NCBI RefSeq assembly: GCF_013359735.1
Contig: NZ_JABFMX010000022.1
Coordinates: forward strand, 1-64,000
Length of the DNA stretch: 64,000 nucleotides
DNA from: Arthrobacter sp. C9C5
GTDB lineage: Bacteria; Actinomycetota; Actinomycetes; Actinomycetales; Micrococcaceae
Reading direction: 5' to 3'
Positions 33,081 to 40,916 of this stretch are shown piece by piece. The position numbers and the translations under genes are program-made. Positions within the stretch are counted from its first letter, which is position 1. The number at the start of each line of letters is the position of its first letter. The notes beneath the pieces are model-generated. The model was not told the origin of the DNA. It was given only the letters and a program-made list of their open reading frames with translations, and ran no database searches.

Positions 33081-35270
33081 TTAGCCTGCCTGGCCGAGCA
33101 CGAGCGGCAACACTGCCCCGGCGCCCGCGAGCCGCAGGGCACGTCCGGCCACGGTGACGGTCCAGCGGCTGTCCACCAGATCGTCCACCAGCATGACGCT
33201 TTGGCCTTGGATGCCGTCCAGCGCCGCAGCGAGCTCGGGCCCGACCACGAGTCGGTCCCAGACCCCAGCTAGACGGTAGGCGCTGTTTCCGCCGCGGCCG
33301 CCCGTGGGTCCGCCGTGGGCGAGCTGCAGCTGGCCCAGGTACGGGATGCGGCCGATCTCGGAGATGCCGCGGGCCAGCGACTCCACCAGTTCGGGCTTGC
33401 CCCGGGACGGGACACTGACGATCGCGGCCGGACGGCCAGCGCCGCTCCAGCCGGGGTTACGTGCATCGCCGTTGCCCCATTCGCGCAGGACCTGCACGCA
33501 GGCCCGCAGCATTCCCGGGTCCACAGCCCGGTCGGGGGCGCCCGCGGCGAAGGTCTCGCGCAGCGCGCCGCCCCAGCCCAGGTCTGTCAGCCGCGCCAGC
33601 ACCCGACCGTTGGCCAGGCTTTCGTCCGGCTTGATCTTGCCCTTCACGTTCACGCCCAAGCGGTCCATACCGCTGGGCCACTGCAGCCGCGGTTCCAGCA
33701 CCATGCCGGCCCGGTTCAGGGTCGCGCCCGCCGCTTCGGTGGCGTCGGCGGCAATGTCGGCCGGGAACCAACGGCCGGCGCAGTTGTCGCAGCGGCCGCA
33801 GGCCGCTGCCGTCTCGTCGTCGAGGACCGAGGTGATGTACTCCATCCGGCAGCCGGCGGTGTCTTGGTAGATCACCATGGAGTCCTGCTCGTCGACGCGT
33901 GCCTCCGCGATGCGGCGGTACCGCTCGGCGTCGTAGGTCCACGGCTGGCCGGTGGAACGCCACCCGCCGCCCACGCGCTCGACGGCCCCGTCCACGGCCA
34001 GCACCTTCAGCAAGAGTTCCAGCGGCGTCCGGCGCAGGTCCACCCGGGCCTCAAGCGCCACGGTGGACACCGCGGTGCCGGCCTCGGCCAACGCGGTCAG
34101 GACCGCGGAGGCCTTTTCTTCCGAGGGCATCGACGCGGTGGCGAAATACTGCCAGATGTCCCGGTCCTCGGAGCCGGGCAGGAGCAACACGTCGGCATTT
34201 GCCGCGCCGCGACCGGCACGGCCGACCTGCTGGTAGTAGGCCACCGGGGACGACGGCGCCCCGAGGTGCACCACGAAGCCAAGGTCCGGCTTGTCGAAGC
34301 CCATGCCGAGGGCGGAGGTGGCCACCAGCGCCTTCACCTGGTTGTCCTTGAGCAGCTGCTCGGCGCGTTCCCGGTCCGCGGGGTCGGTCCGGCCGGTGTA
34401 GGCAAGCACTTCGTGGCCGGCCTCGGCCAGGAGGCGGGCGGTGTCTTCCGCGGCGGACACGGTGAGGGTGTAGATGATGCCGCTGCCGGGCATGTCCTTC
34501 AGGTGGGTGAGCAGCCAGCCCAGCCGTTCCCGGGAGTCGGGCAGCCGCAGCACGCCCAGCCGCAGGGACTCACGGCCCAGGGCGCCGCGAATGGTCAGCA
34601 CGCCCTCGCCGAGCTGTTCCTCGATGTCGTGGACCACCCGAGAGTTGGCGGTAGCGGTGGTGGCCAGGACCGGGACGCTGTCCGGCAGCTGGGTGATCAG
34701 GTCCGCGATCCGCCGGTAGTCGGGGCGGAAGTCGTGGCCCCAGTCCGAGATGCAGTGAGCCTCGTCGATCACCAGCAGTCCGGTCCGGCGGACCAGTTCG
34801 GGCAGCTGGTTCTCCCGGAACGACGGATTGGTGAGCCGCTCCGGGGACACGAGAAGCACGTCCACCTCGTCGGCCGCGAGCTGTTCGCGGACGGTGTCCC
34901 AGTCGAGCTGGTTGGCCGAATTGATGGCCACGGCCCGGACCCCGGCCCGCGCGGCGGCGGCGACCTGGTCGCGCATCAGCGCGAGCAGCGGGGACACAAT
35001 CAGGGTTGGGCCCGCGCCGCGGCGGCGCAGCAGCAGGGACGCGACGAAGTACACGGCCGACTTGCCCCAGCCGGTGCGCTGCACGACAAGGGCGCGCCGG
35101 CCGCCGTCCACGAGGGCCTCGATGGCCTCGAACTGGCCGTCGTGGAACTCAGCATCGGGGTGCCCCACAAGTTCGCGCAGCACCGCCTGGGCCTGCTCAC
35201 GCGTCCCGGTACCCCCGGCGGAGGGTGATTCGGGGGCGGAAAGGACTGCAGCGTTCTGGTTATTGGCCAT
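33081..35270 (-). CDS. RecQ-family DNA helicase with phosphoribosyltransferase-like C-terminus
   Basis: 729 residues from ATG 35270; a GTG at 35303 is the alternative start, and a weak site precedes each. Helicase motifs: QRTGWGKSAVYF (Walker A-like), LLVIDEAHCISDWGHDFRPD (motif II), a LATTATAN motif, QQVGRAGR (motif VI). The RecQ zinc site CRMEYI...CGRCDNC is present. The last 100 residues (QGQSVMLVDDLVDSRWTVTV) carry a PRPP-loop-like motif of type I phosphoribosyltransferases, here lacking the usual TTG threonine/glycine. No HRDC or winged-helix domain is obvious. Possible roles in DNA repair or uptake. Confidence 0.85.
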   Translation of the reverse strand: MANNQNAAVLSAPESPSAGGTGTREQAQAVLRELVGHPDAEFHDGQFEAIEALVDGGRRALVVQRTGWGKSAVYFVASLLLRRRGAGPTLIVSPLLALMRDQVAAAARAGVRAVAINSANQLDWDTVREQLAADEVDVLLVSPERLTNPSFRENQLPELVRRTGLLVIDEAHCISDWGHDFRPDYRRIADLITQLPDSVPVLATTATANSRVVHDIEEQLGEGVLTIRGALGRESLRLGVLRLPDSRERLGWLLTHLKDMPGSGIIYTLTVSAAEDTARLLAEAGHEVLAYTGRTDPADRERAEQLLKDNQVKALVATSALGMGFDKPDLGFVVHLGAPSSPVAYYQQVGRAGRGAANADVLLLPGSEDRDIWQYFATASMPSEEKASAVLTALAEAGTAVSTVALEARVDLRRTPLELLLKVLAVDGAVERVGGGWRSTGQPWTYDAERYRRIAEARVDEQDSMVIYQDTAGCRMEYITSVLDDETAAACGRCDNCAGRWFPADIAADATEAAGATLNRAGMVLEPRLQWPSGMDRLGVNVKGKIKPDESLANGRVLARLTDLGWGGALRETFAAGAPDRAVDPGMLRACVQVLREWGNGDARNPGWSGAGRPAAIVSVPSRGKPELVESLARGISEIGRIPYLGQLQLAHGGPTGGRGGNSAYRLAGVWDRLVVGPELAAALDGIQGQSVMLVDDLVDSRWTVTVAGRALRLAGAGAVLPLVLGQAG

Positions 35271-35393
35271 TGCTTCAGTATCCCAGTCCCCTCCGACAGC
35301 CACGAAGCGGGCGGAACCGTATGTGGATAAGCCGTGTCCACATACGCGGCCGGTCCGGACGGTCGGCTGCAGCTTCCACGTAAGATAGGAGCC

Positions 35394-36812
35394 GTGACTA
35401 GCGACCAGACGAAGACTTTTGACCTCTCGGCTTCCTTCAAGGCCTACGACGTGCGCGGAATTGTGGGCGAATCAATCACCGCGGAAATCGTCGAAGCCGT
35501 CGGGGCTGCCTTCGTGGACGTCCTGGACCTGGCCGGGCAGACTGTGCTGGTCGGCGGTGACATGCGCCCCTCCTCCCCCGAGTTCAGCCGGGCCTTCGCC
35601 AACGGAGCGGCTACCCGCGGCGCCAACGTCCAGTTGCTTGACCTGATCTCCACCGACGAGCTGTACTACGCCTGCGGCGCCCTGAACGCGGCCGGCGCCA
35701 CGTTCACCGCCAGCCACAACCCGGCCGAATACAACGGCATCAAGATGGCCAAGGCAGGCGCCGTGCCGATCTCCTCCGAAACCGGGTTGAAGGAGATCCA
35801 GGCCCTGGCCGAGGAATACCTCAACGCCGGCACCATCCCCGCGAACGGCACCCGCGGCCTGATCAGCGTGCGCGACGTCCTCAAGGACTACTCCGAGTAC
35901 CTGCGCAGCCTGGTTGACCTCAGCGGATCCCGTCCGCTCAAGGTCGTGGTGGACGCCGGCAACGGCATGGCCGGCATGACGACCCCCGCCGTGCTGGGCG
36001 ACACGCTGCTGCCCAAGCTGCCGCTCGAGATCATCCCGCTCTACTTCGAGCTCGACGGATCTTTCCCGAACCACCCGGCGAACCCGCTGGAGCCGGAAAA
36101 CCTCCGGGACCTGCAGGCCGCCGTCGTCGAGCACGGCGCGGACATCGGCCTGGCGTTCGACGGCGACGCCGACCGCTGCTTCGTAATCGACGAAAAGGGC
36201 GAGCCGGTCTCGCCGTCGGCCGTCACCGGCATGGTGGCGCGCCGCGAGATCGCCCGCGCCAAGGCCAACGGCGAGGAAACTCCGACGATCATCCACAACC
36301 TCCTGACCTCGCGGGCGGTGCCCGAACTGGTGGTCAACGACGGCGGCCGCGCGTTCCGCACCCGGGTGGGACACTCCTTCATCAAGGCCGTGATGGCGGC
36401 CGAAGGCGCGATCTTCGGCGGCGAGCACTCCGCCCACTTCTACTTCCGCGATTTCTGGAATGCGGACACCGGCATGCTGGCCGCCATGCACGTCCTGGCT
36501 GCCCTCGGCGAGCAGGACGGCCCGCTGTCCGAGCTCGGCCGCGAATACGAGCCTTACAAGTCCTCCGGCGAGATCAACTCGGAAATCGAGGACAAGGCCG
36601 CTGCCGTGGAGCGCGTCCGCGTGGACTTCTACGACGAAGACGTTGAGGTGGACTACCTCGACGGCAGCACCTTCATCGCCGCGGACGGAAGCTACTGGTT
36701 CAACCTGCGCCCGTCCAATACCGAGCCCTTCCTCCGCCTGAACGTCGAGGCCACGGACAAGGAAACCATGGAACGCGTCCGCGACCGGGTCCTGGCCCTG
36801 GTCCGGGGCTGA
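35394..36812 (+). CDS. manB: Phosphomannomutase/phosphoglucomutase
   Basis: 472 residues from GTG 35394, with AGGAG 4-8 bp upstream. The alpha-D-phosphohexomutase motifs are complete: phosphoserine S107 in TASHNP, metal-binding AFDGDADR (about 254-261), the sugar-binding GGEHSAHF near 345, and the phosphate loop RPSNTEPF near the end. It interconverts mannose-6- and mannose-1-phosphate (or glucose phosphates) for cell-envelope glycans. Followed after 5 bp by a small conserved gene. Confidence 0.93.
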   Translation: MTSDQTKTFDLSASFKAYDVRGIVGESITAEIVEAVGAAFVDVLDLAGQTVLVGGDMRPSSPEFSRAFANGAATRGANVQLLDLISTDELYYACGALNAAGATFTASHNPAEYNGIKMAKAGAVPISSETGLKEIQALAEEYLNAGTIPANGTRGLISVRDVLKDYSEYLRSLVDLSGSRPLKVVVDAGNGMAGMTTPAVLGDTLLPKLPLEIIPLYFELDGSFPNHPANPLEPENLRDLQAAVVEHGADIGLAFDGDADRCFVIDEKGEPVSPSAVTGMVARREIARAKANGEETPTIIHNLLTSRAVPELVVNDGGRAFRTRVGHSFIKAVMAAEGAIFGGEHSAHFYFRDFWNADTGMLAAMHVLAALGEQDGPLSELGREYEPYKSSGEINSEIEDKAAAVERVRVDFYDEDVEVDYLDGSTFIAADGSYWFNLRPSNTEPFLRLNVEATDKETMERVRDRVLALVRG

Positions 36813-36817
36813 TCGCC

Positions 36818-37327
36818 ATGACCGATTCGCCGGAGACCCAGGGGGCCGTCCTGCAGCCGGCGGATCCGGCCGAGGACTCCTGGCGCGGCTCGGTGCCGGA
36901 TGCCAGCGCCACCGACCTAGAGAACCTGCTCGGCACCGGGGTGGGGGCGGCCCAGGAGCAGCTCGAGCGCAACGGGGGCTTCCTGCCCTTCGCCCTGGTG
37001 GTGGAGAACGACGGCGAAGTCCGCCTCGTGGCCGTCACCCCGGCGGACGCGGCCGGGGACAGCGACGCCGACTTCGACGCCGACGGCATGATCAACGACC
37101 TCACCGAGCTGCTCCGGCAGCACCGGGACGAGTTCCGCGCCGCCGCGATCGTCTGCGACATCACCCTGCTGGAAGAGGACTCGGACGCGATCCACGTGGC
37201 CGCCGAGCACCAGGACGGTTCCGTCTTCGCGGCGGTGCTGCCCTACGGCGCGAATCCGGCGACACACGAGCTGGAGTTTGGCGAGCTTTCCGCCGACACC
37301 AACGAACCCGCCGTCTGGGTGGACTAG
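36818..37327 (+). CDS. Conserved hypothetical protein downstream of manB
   Basis: 169 residues, acidic, cytoplasmic. The pattern ATDLENLLGTGVGAAQEQLE, then RLVAVTPADAAGDSDADFDA and VWVD at the end suggests an alpha/beta domain with an acidic insert. It is 5 bp from manB and therefore co-transcribed. Function unknown. Confidence 0.75.
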   Translation: MTDSPETQGAVLQPADPAEDSWRGSVPDASATDLENLLGTGVGAAQEQLERNGGFLPFALVVENDGEVRLVAVTPADAAGDSDADFDADGMINDLTELLRQHRDEFRAAAIVCDITLLEEDSDAIHVAAEHQDGSVFAAVLPYGANPATHELEFGELSADTNEPAVWVD

Positions 37328-37341
37328 ACCAAGCGGGTGCC

Positions 37342-37791
37342 ATGAAGATCAACGCCTTCGCGGACGTGAGCCTGCGCGCGATGATGGTGCTCGCGGCCGC
37401 GGCTGAGGGCGAACTGCTCACCACCCAGAGCATCGCGGACGCCGTCGGCACGCCCTACAACCACGTCAGCAAGGCGATGGCGAAGCTGCGCGAACTCGGC
37501 CTGATCGACGTCGAGCGCGGCCGCAATGGCGGGTCCCGGCTCAGCGGTGCCGGCCGGGCCGCCACCGTCGGACAGTTGCTGCGCGCACTGGACACCCGGA
37601 CCGACCCGGCCGACTGCGTGGCCGCCGCGGGCGCCTGCCCGCTCATCAACGAGTGCCGGCTGCGCAGCGCCCTGGGCCGCGCCCGCGAGGCGTTCTACCG
37701 TGAGCTTGATGACATTGTCGTCGCATCGCTGCCGACCTCCCGGCAAATGAATCCGGTCTTCCAGGCCATCGGCCTGCGCCCCGGCCTGTAG
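37342..37791 (+). CDS. nsrR: Rrf2 family regulator, NsrR-like
   Basis: 149 residues. The winged helix is at about 1-75 (AMMVLAAAAEGELLTTQSIA, NHVSKAMAKLRELGLI). Three cysteines at 92, 99 and 105 (DCVAAAGACPLINEC) match the iron-sulfur ligands of NsrR, which represses NO-detoxification genes and is inactivated by nitric oxide. It lies directly upstream of hmp with a matching 29-bp palindrome between them. The symbol is based on the cysteine set and context. Confidence 0.88.
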   Translation: MKINAFADVSLRAMMVLAAAAEGELLTTQSIADAVGTPYNHVSKAMAKLRELGLIDVERGRNGGSRLSGAGRAATVGQLLRALDTRTDPADCVAAAGACPLINECRLRSALGRAREAFYRELDDIVVASLPTSRQMNPVFQAIGLRPGL

Positions 37792-37873
37792 CGGGCCTGT
37801 AACCGGGCGCGGCCCCCCGCTCCGGAGGCCGCGATCCCCCGCCGGAGTCCGCCCCGCCCGGGCGTCAGCCGAT

Positions 37874-37902
37874 TTGCAACCCTTTTCTACGACGTGTAGA
37901 AC
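37874..37902 (+). promoter_or_regulatory. hmp promoter
   Basis: TTGCAA (37874-37879) and TAGAAC (37897-37902) with a 17-bp spacer. A TTCTAC/GTAGAA inverted pair overlaps the -10 region, and the NsrR-like operator starts 8 bp further on. Confidence 0.55.
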
Positions 37903-37910
37903 TGAGACAT

Positions 37911-37939
37911 AAATACTCGCATTTCAAATGCGTGTATTT
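37911..37939. promoter_or_regulatory. NsrR-type operator of hmp
   Basis: A 29-bp palindrome: AAATACTCGCATTT, one central base, AAATGCGTGTATTT, with a single mismatch pair. The GCATTT/AAATGC core matches the NsrR consensus. It lies over the expected transcription start, so the bound regulator would block hmp until NO is present. Confidence 0.88.
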
Positions 37940-37987
37940 CAGAAACGGTCCGGTTGAAGACCCCGGGCCACTATCTCAGGAGTCAGC

Positions 37988-39148
37988 ATGCTCTCGGACA
38001 AGTCCTTCCCCGTCATCGAGGCCACCCTGCCGCTGGTCGGTTCCCGCATCGGCGATATCACCCCCAAGTTCTACGCCCGGCTCTTCGGCGCCCACCCCGA
38101 GCTGCTGGACGGGCTGTTCAGCCGCTCCAACCAGCGCTCCGGCAACCAGCAGCAGGCCCTGGCCGGGAGCATCGCCGCTTTCGCCAGCCACCTCGTCAGC
38201 AACCCGGGCACCCTGCCGGAGACCGTGCTGTCGCGCATCGCGCACCGCCACGCCTCGCTCGGCATCACCGAGCCGCAGTACCAGGTGGTCTACGAGCACC
38301 TCTTCGCCGCCATCGCCGAGGACCTGGCCGAGGTCATCACCCCGGAAATCGCCGAGGCCTGGACCGAGGTCTACTGGCTTATGGCCGACGCGCTGATCAA
38401 ACTCGAGAAGGGCCTCTACGCCAGCCAGGCCAACGGCAAGATGTGGAGCCCGTGGAAGGTCGCCGCGAAGACCCCCGCCGGCACCGGCTCCATGACGTTC
38501 ACCCTGGAACCGGCCGACGACACCCCCATCACCCCGGCCCTCCCCGGCCAGTACGTCAGCGTCAAGGTCACCCTGCCGGACGGCCTGCGCCAGGTCCGCC
38601 AGTACTCGCTCTCCGGCGACGCGGGCACCAGCCGCAGCTTCACCACTAAGCTCGACGACGGCGGCGAGGTCTCCCCTGTGCTGCACAACCACGTCGAGGT
38701 CGGGGACATCCTCGAGATCTCCAACCCCTACGGCGAAATCACGCTCAAGGAGAGCGACGGCCCCGTGGTCCTGGCCTCGGCCGGCATCGGCTGCACGCCG
38801 TCGGCCTCGATCCTGCGCTCCCTCGCCGAGGCCGGCTCGGACCGTCAGGTCCTGGTCCTGCACGCGGAAAGCACCTTGGACAGCTGGGCGCTGCGCTCCC
38901 AGATGACGGACGACGTCGAGCGCCTGGAAGCGGCCGAGCTGCAGCTCTGGCTCGAACGGCCGGAGGCGGGGGCGAAGGAGGGCTTCATGTCGCTGCGTGA
39001 CGTGGACCTGCCGGCCAACGCCTCGCTGTACCTGTGCGGCCCGCTGCCGTTCATGAAGAACATCCGCAACGAGGCCATCAATGCGGGCATCCCCGCCACC
39101 AAGATCCACTACGAGGTCTTCGGGCCGGACATCTGGCTTGCCAACTGA
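37988..39148 (+). CDS. hmp: Flavohemoglobin, nitric oxide dioxygenase
   Basis: 386 residues. Globin domain (1-135) with B10 Tyr (Y29), proximal heme His (H88 in AHRHASLG). The FAD domain follows with RQYSLS, then the NAD(P)-binding part with GIGCTPSASIL and the C-terminal YEVFGPD that completes the flavin site. It converts NO and O2 to nitrate using NAD(P)H. AGGAG precedes ATG 37988. It is controlled by the NsrR-like regulator next door. Confidence 0.96.
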   Translation: MLSDKSFPVIEATLPLVGSRIGDITPKFYARLFGAHPELLDGLFSRSNQRSGNQQQALAGSIAAFASHLVSNPGTLPETVLSRIAHRHASLGITEPQYQVVYEHLFAAIAEDLAEVITPEIAEAWTEVYWLMADALIKLEKGLYASQANGKMWSPWKVAAKTPAGTGSMTFTLEPADDTPITPALPGQYVSVKVTLPDGLRQVRQYSLSGDAGTSRSFTTKLDDGGEVSPVLHNHVEVGDILEISNPYGEITLKESDGPVVLASAGIGCTPSASILRSLAEAGSDRQVLVLHAESTLDSWALRSQMTDDVERLEAAELQLWLERPEAGAKEGFMSLRDVDLPANASLYLCGPLPFMKNIRNEAINAGIPATKIHYEVFGPDIWLAN

Positions 39149-39279
39149 GTCTCTCATCGATTGCTCCGCAGATGCCCTTTTGGGAGGTCAAAAGGGCCGC
39201 TGCGGAGGGCCCACGCCGGCAGGGTTCCTTAACCGAACTTGTGAGGCTAGGGAACCGGTGGGGACAATCGATGAGAGAC
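39149..39279. mobile_element. 131-bp inverted-repeat element (MITE/REP-like) after hmp
   Basis: Perfect 15-bp terminal inverted repeats GTCTCTCATCGATTG (39149-39163) and CAATCGATGAGAGAC (39265-39279). Between them is a nested hairpin: CTCCGCAG with CTGCGGAG, and GCCCTTTTG (39174-39182) with CAAAAGGGC (39189-39197). This is followed by a divergent copy (39208-39262) of the repeat seen at the window start. No coding potential and no clear target-site duplication. May also end the hmp transcript. Nature inferred from shape. Confidence 0.7.
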
Positions 39280-39287
39280 ACCTCACC

Positions 39288-40667
39288 TCATGACGGCACA
39301 CCGGTGATCGTGTGGCCGAACCGCAGGAGATTGCCGGGGTCGTAGCTGGACTTCGCGGCCCTCATCCGTTCGTAAACAGCGGGCGACCACGCCCTGGCCC
39401 GGTCAGCCTCATCGCCGGGTTCGCCGTGGAAGTTGACCAGAGTAAATCCGGTGGAGTGCGGAGCCATCGCAGCCAGGACCGTGCGGATGGCTGCCGAGAC
39501 GGCCTCGGCAACCGGCGGCATCTTGAACCCGAGCAGGAAGAGCAGAAACGCCGCGTCCCGCCCCGACACGGCGTTCGGCAGTGCCCCTTCGCGGGCCAAA
39601 GCTCCACCCAGCGGCCGGATTTCGACCAGCAGCAGCGGACAGTCCGACCCTTCGCCGGTGTGCTTCAGCAGCTCGGTCAGGGTCTCGTCGCCGAGGTCTT
39701 TCAGCATCGCTCCGCCTGCCGTGAAAGGGAGCGGATCCGCCGGATCCATGTGGATCTGGTCCACGTCGAGGTAGCTCATGGGCCCGGCCGTGTCCATCAA
39801 CGGGGTCGAGACGGCGCGCATCGGGGCAAGCAGCGCGTCGCCGTCTTCCCGGTTCCCCATCAGGGCGAAGCGGAGGTGCACCACAAACTGCCCCCGCAGC
39901 GGCCCGGGAACGAACTCCATGTCCGGAAGCCGCAGCAGCGAGATCGAGGGCGAGGCGTGATCCGGCAGCGTGGGCAGCCACTCCCGGAAGGCAGCCAGGA
40001 TGAGGGCCGCATCGGCGCCCGGGTAGATGATGCCGCCGCCGTAGAACTCGCCCAGCAGAAAGAGGCTGAACTCGAGTTCGGTGACGATCCCGAAGTTGCC
40101 CTTGCCGCCGAGCATCAACGCGAACAGCTCGGCCTCGGCCTCGGCGTCGATCCGGCGCAGCGCGCCGTCCGCGGTGACGACTTCCATGCTGCGGACATGG
40201 TCCGCCGCAAAGCCGTGGGCGCGGCCCAGCACCGGAAGACCGCCACCGACCGTATACCCCACGACGCCGACGTCGGTGCTTGAGCCGTGCAGTCCGACGA
40301 GTCCGAGCGGAACACTCGCTTCCAGGACACTGCGCCACTTCACCCCGGCGCCCACCCGGGCGGTGCGTTCCACCGGATCGATGTGCAGCCCCTGCAGCCG
40401 CCTGGTGTTGATCAGCAGGCCGCCCTCGACCACCGAGTCGGCGCCGTGCCCGGTGGACTGGACCGCCACCGGGAGCCTGCGTTCTGCGGCCCATTTGACC
40501 CCGGCCGCCACGTCCTGCGCGGTGCTGGCGCCCAGCACGACGTCGGGCCGGTGGACGGTAGCGGCGTTGAAGGCGAACGTCTCGGCCGCGAATTCGGGAC
40601 TGCCCGGCAAAGCGACCGGGCCGCTGACAACTTCGGAGAGGGCCTGGATATCGTCAGTGACAAGCAT
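39288..40667 (-). CDS. FAD-binding BBE-type oxidoreductase
   Basis: 459 residues. An FAD_binding_4 domain (about 20-190) with QSTGHG (the usual His for flavin attachment), VGAGVKWRSVLE and a VGGGLPVLGRAHGF loop; the second cysteine of bicovalent enzymes is absent. The C-terminal end YDPGNLLRFGHTI is the BBE domain pattern (typically DPxxxFR/H). Members oxidise sugars or alkaloid-like alcohols. AGGAG precedes ATG 40667. Confidence 0.87.
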   Translation of the reverse strand: MLVTDDIQALSEVVSGPVALPGSPEFAAETFAFNAATVHRPDVVLGASTAQDVAAGVKWAAERRLPVAVQSTGHGADSVVEGGLLINTRRLQGLHIDPVERTARVGAGVKWRSVLEASVPLGLVGLHGSSTDVGVVGYTVGGGLPVLGRAHGFAADHVRSMEVVTADGALRRIDAEAEAELFALMLGGKGNFGIVTELEFSLFLLGEFYGGGIIYPGADAALILAAFREWLPTLPDHASPSISLLRLPDMEFVPGPLRGQFVVHLRFALMGNREDGDALLAPMRAVSTPLMDTAGPMSYLDVDQIHMDPADPLPFTAGGAMLKDLGDETLTELLKHTGEGSDCPLLLVEIRPLGGALAREGALPNAVSGRDAAFLLFLLGFKMPPVAEAVSAAIRTVLAAMAPHSTGFTLVNFHGEPGDEADRARAWSPAVYERMRAAKSSYDPGNLLRFGHTITGVPS

Positions 40668-40854
40668 GATGCGCTCCTGGGGTCTCGCCCGCCGCGGCAG
40701 GCGGAGGGCACGTCACCGTGCGCCCGGAATGTTCCCCGCATCCCCGGCAGTCAGCGGCCGGCCCGGCTGATGAATGCGACGAGCCTAAGGGCCCCTCCCG
40801 ACTGCGGGCTAGGGACCTAAGTCCCGGCAGCCGCCGCCTGCCAATCGATGAGGG

Positions 40855-40902
40855 AACGACGGCGGCCCCGCACCTTCTTCAAGGTGCGGGGCCGCCGTCG
40901 TT
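40855..40902 (-). terminator. Terminator of pckG
   Basis: A perfect 22-bp stem (40855-40876 and 40881-40902) around a CTTC loop, just after the pckG stop at 40917 on the minus strand. Upstream of it lies CCAATCGATGAGGGAA, similar to the end of the inverted-repeat element near 39265. Confidence 0.9.
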
Positions 40903-40916
40903 GGATCAGCCGCCTG

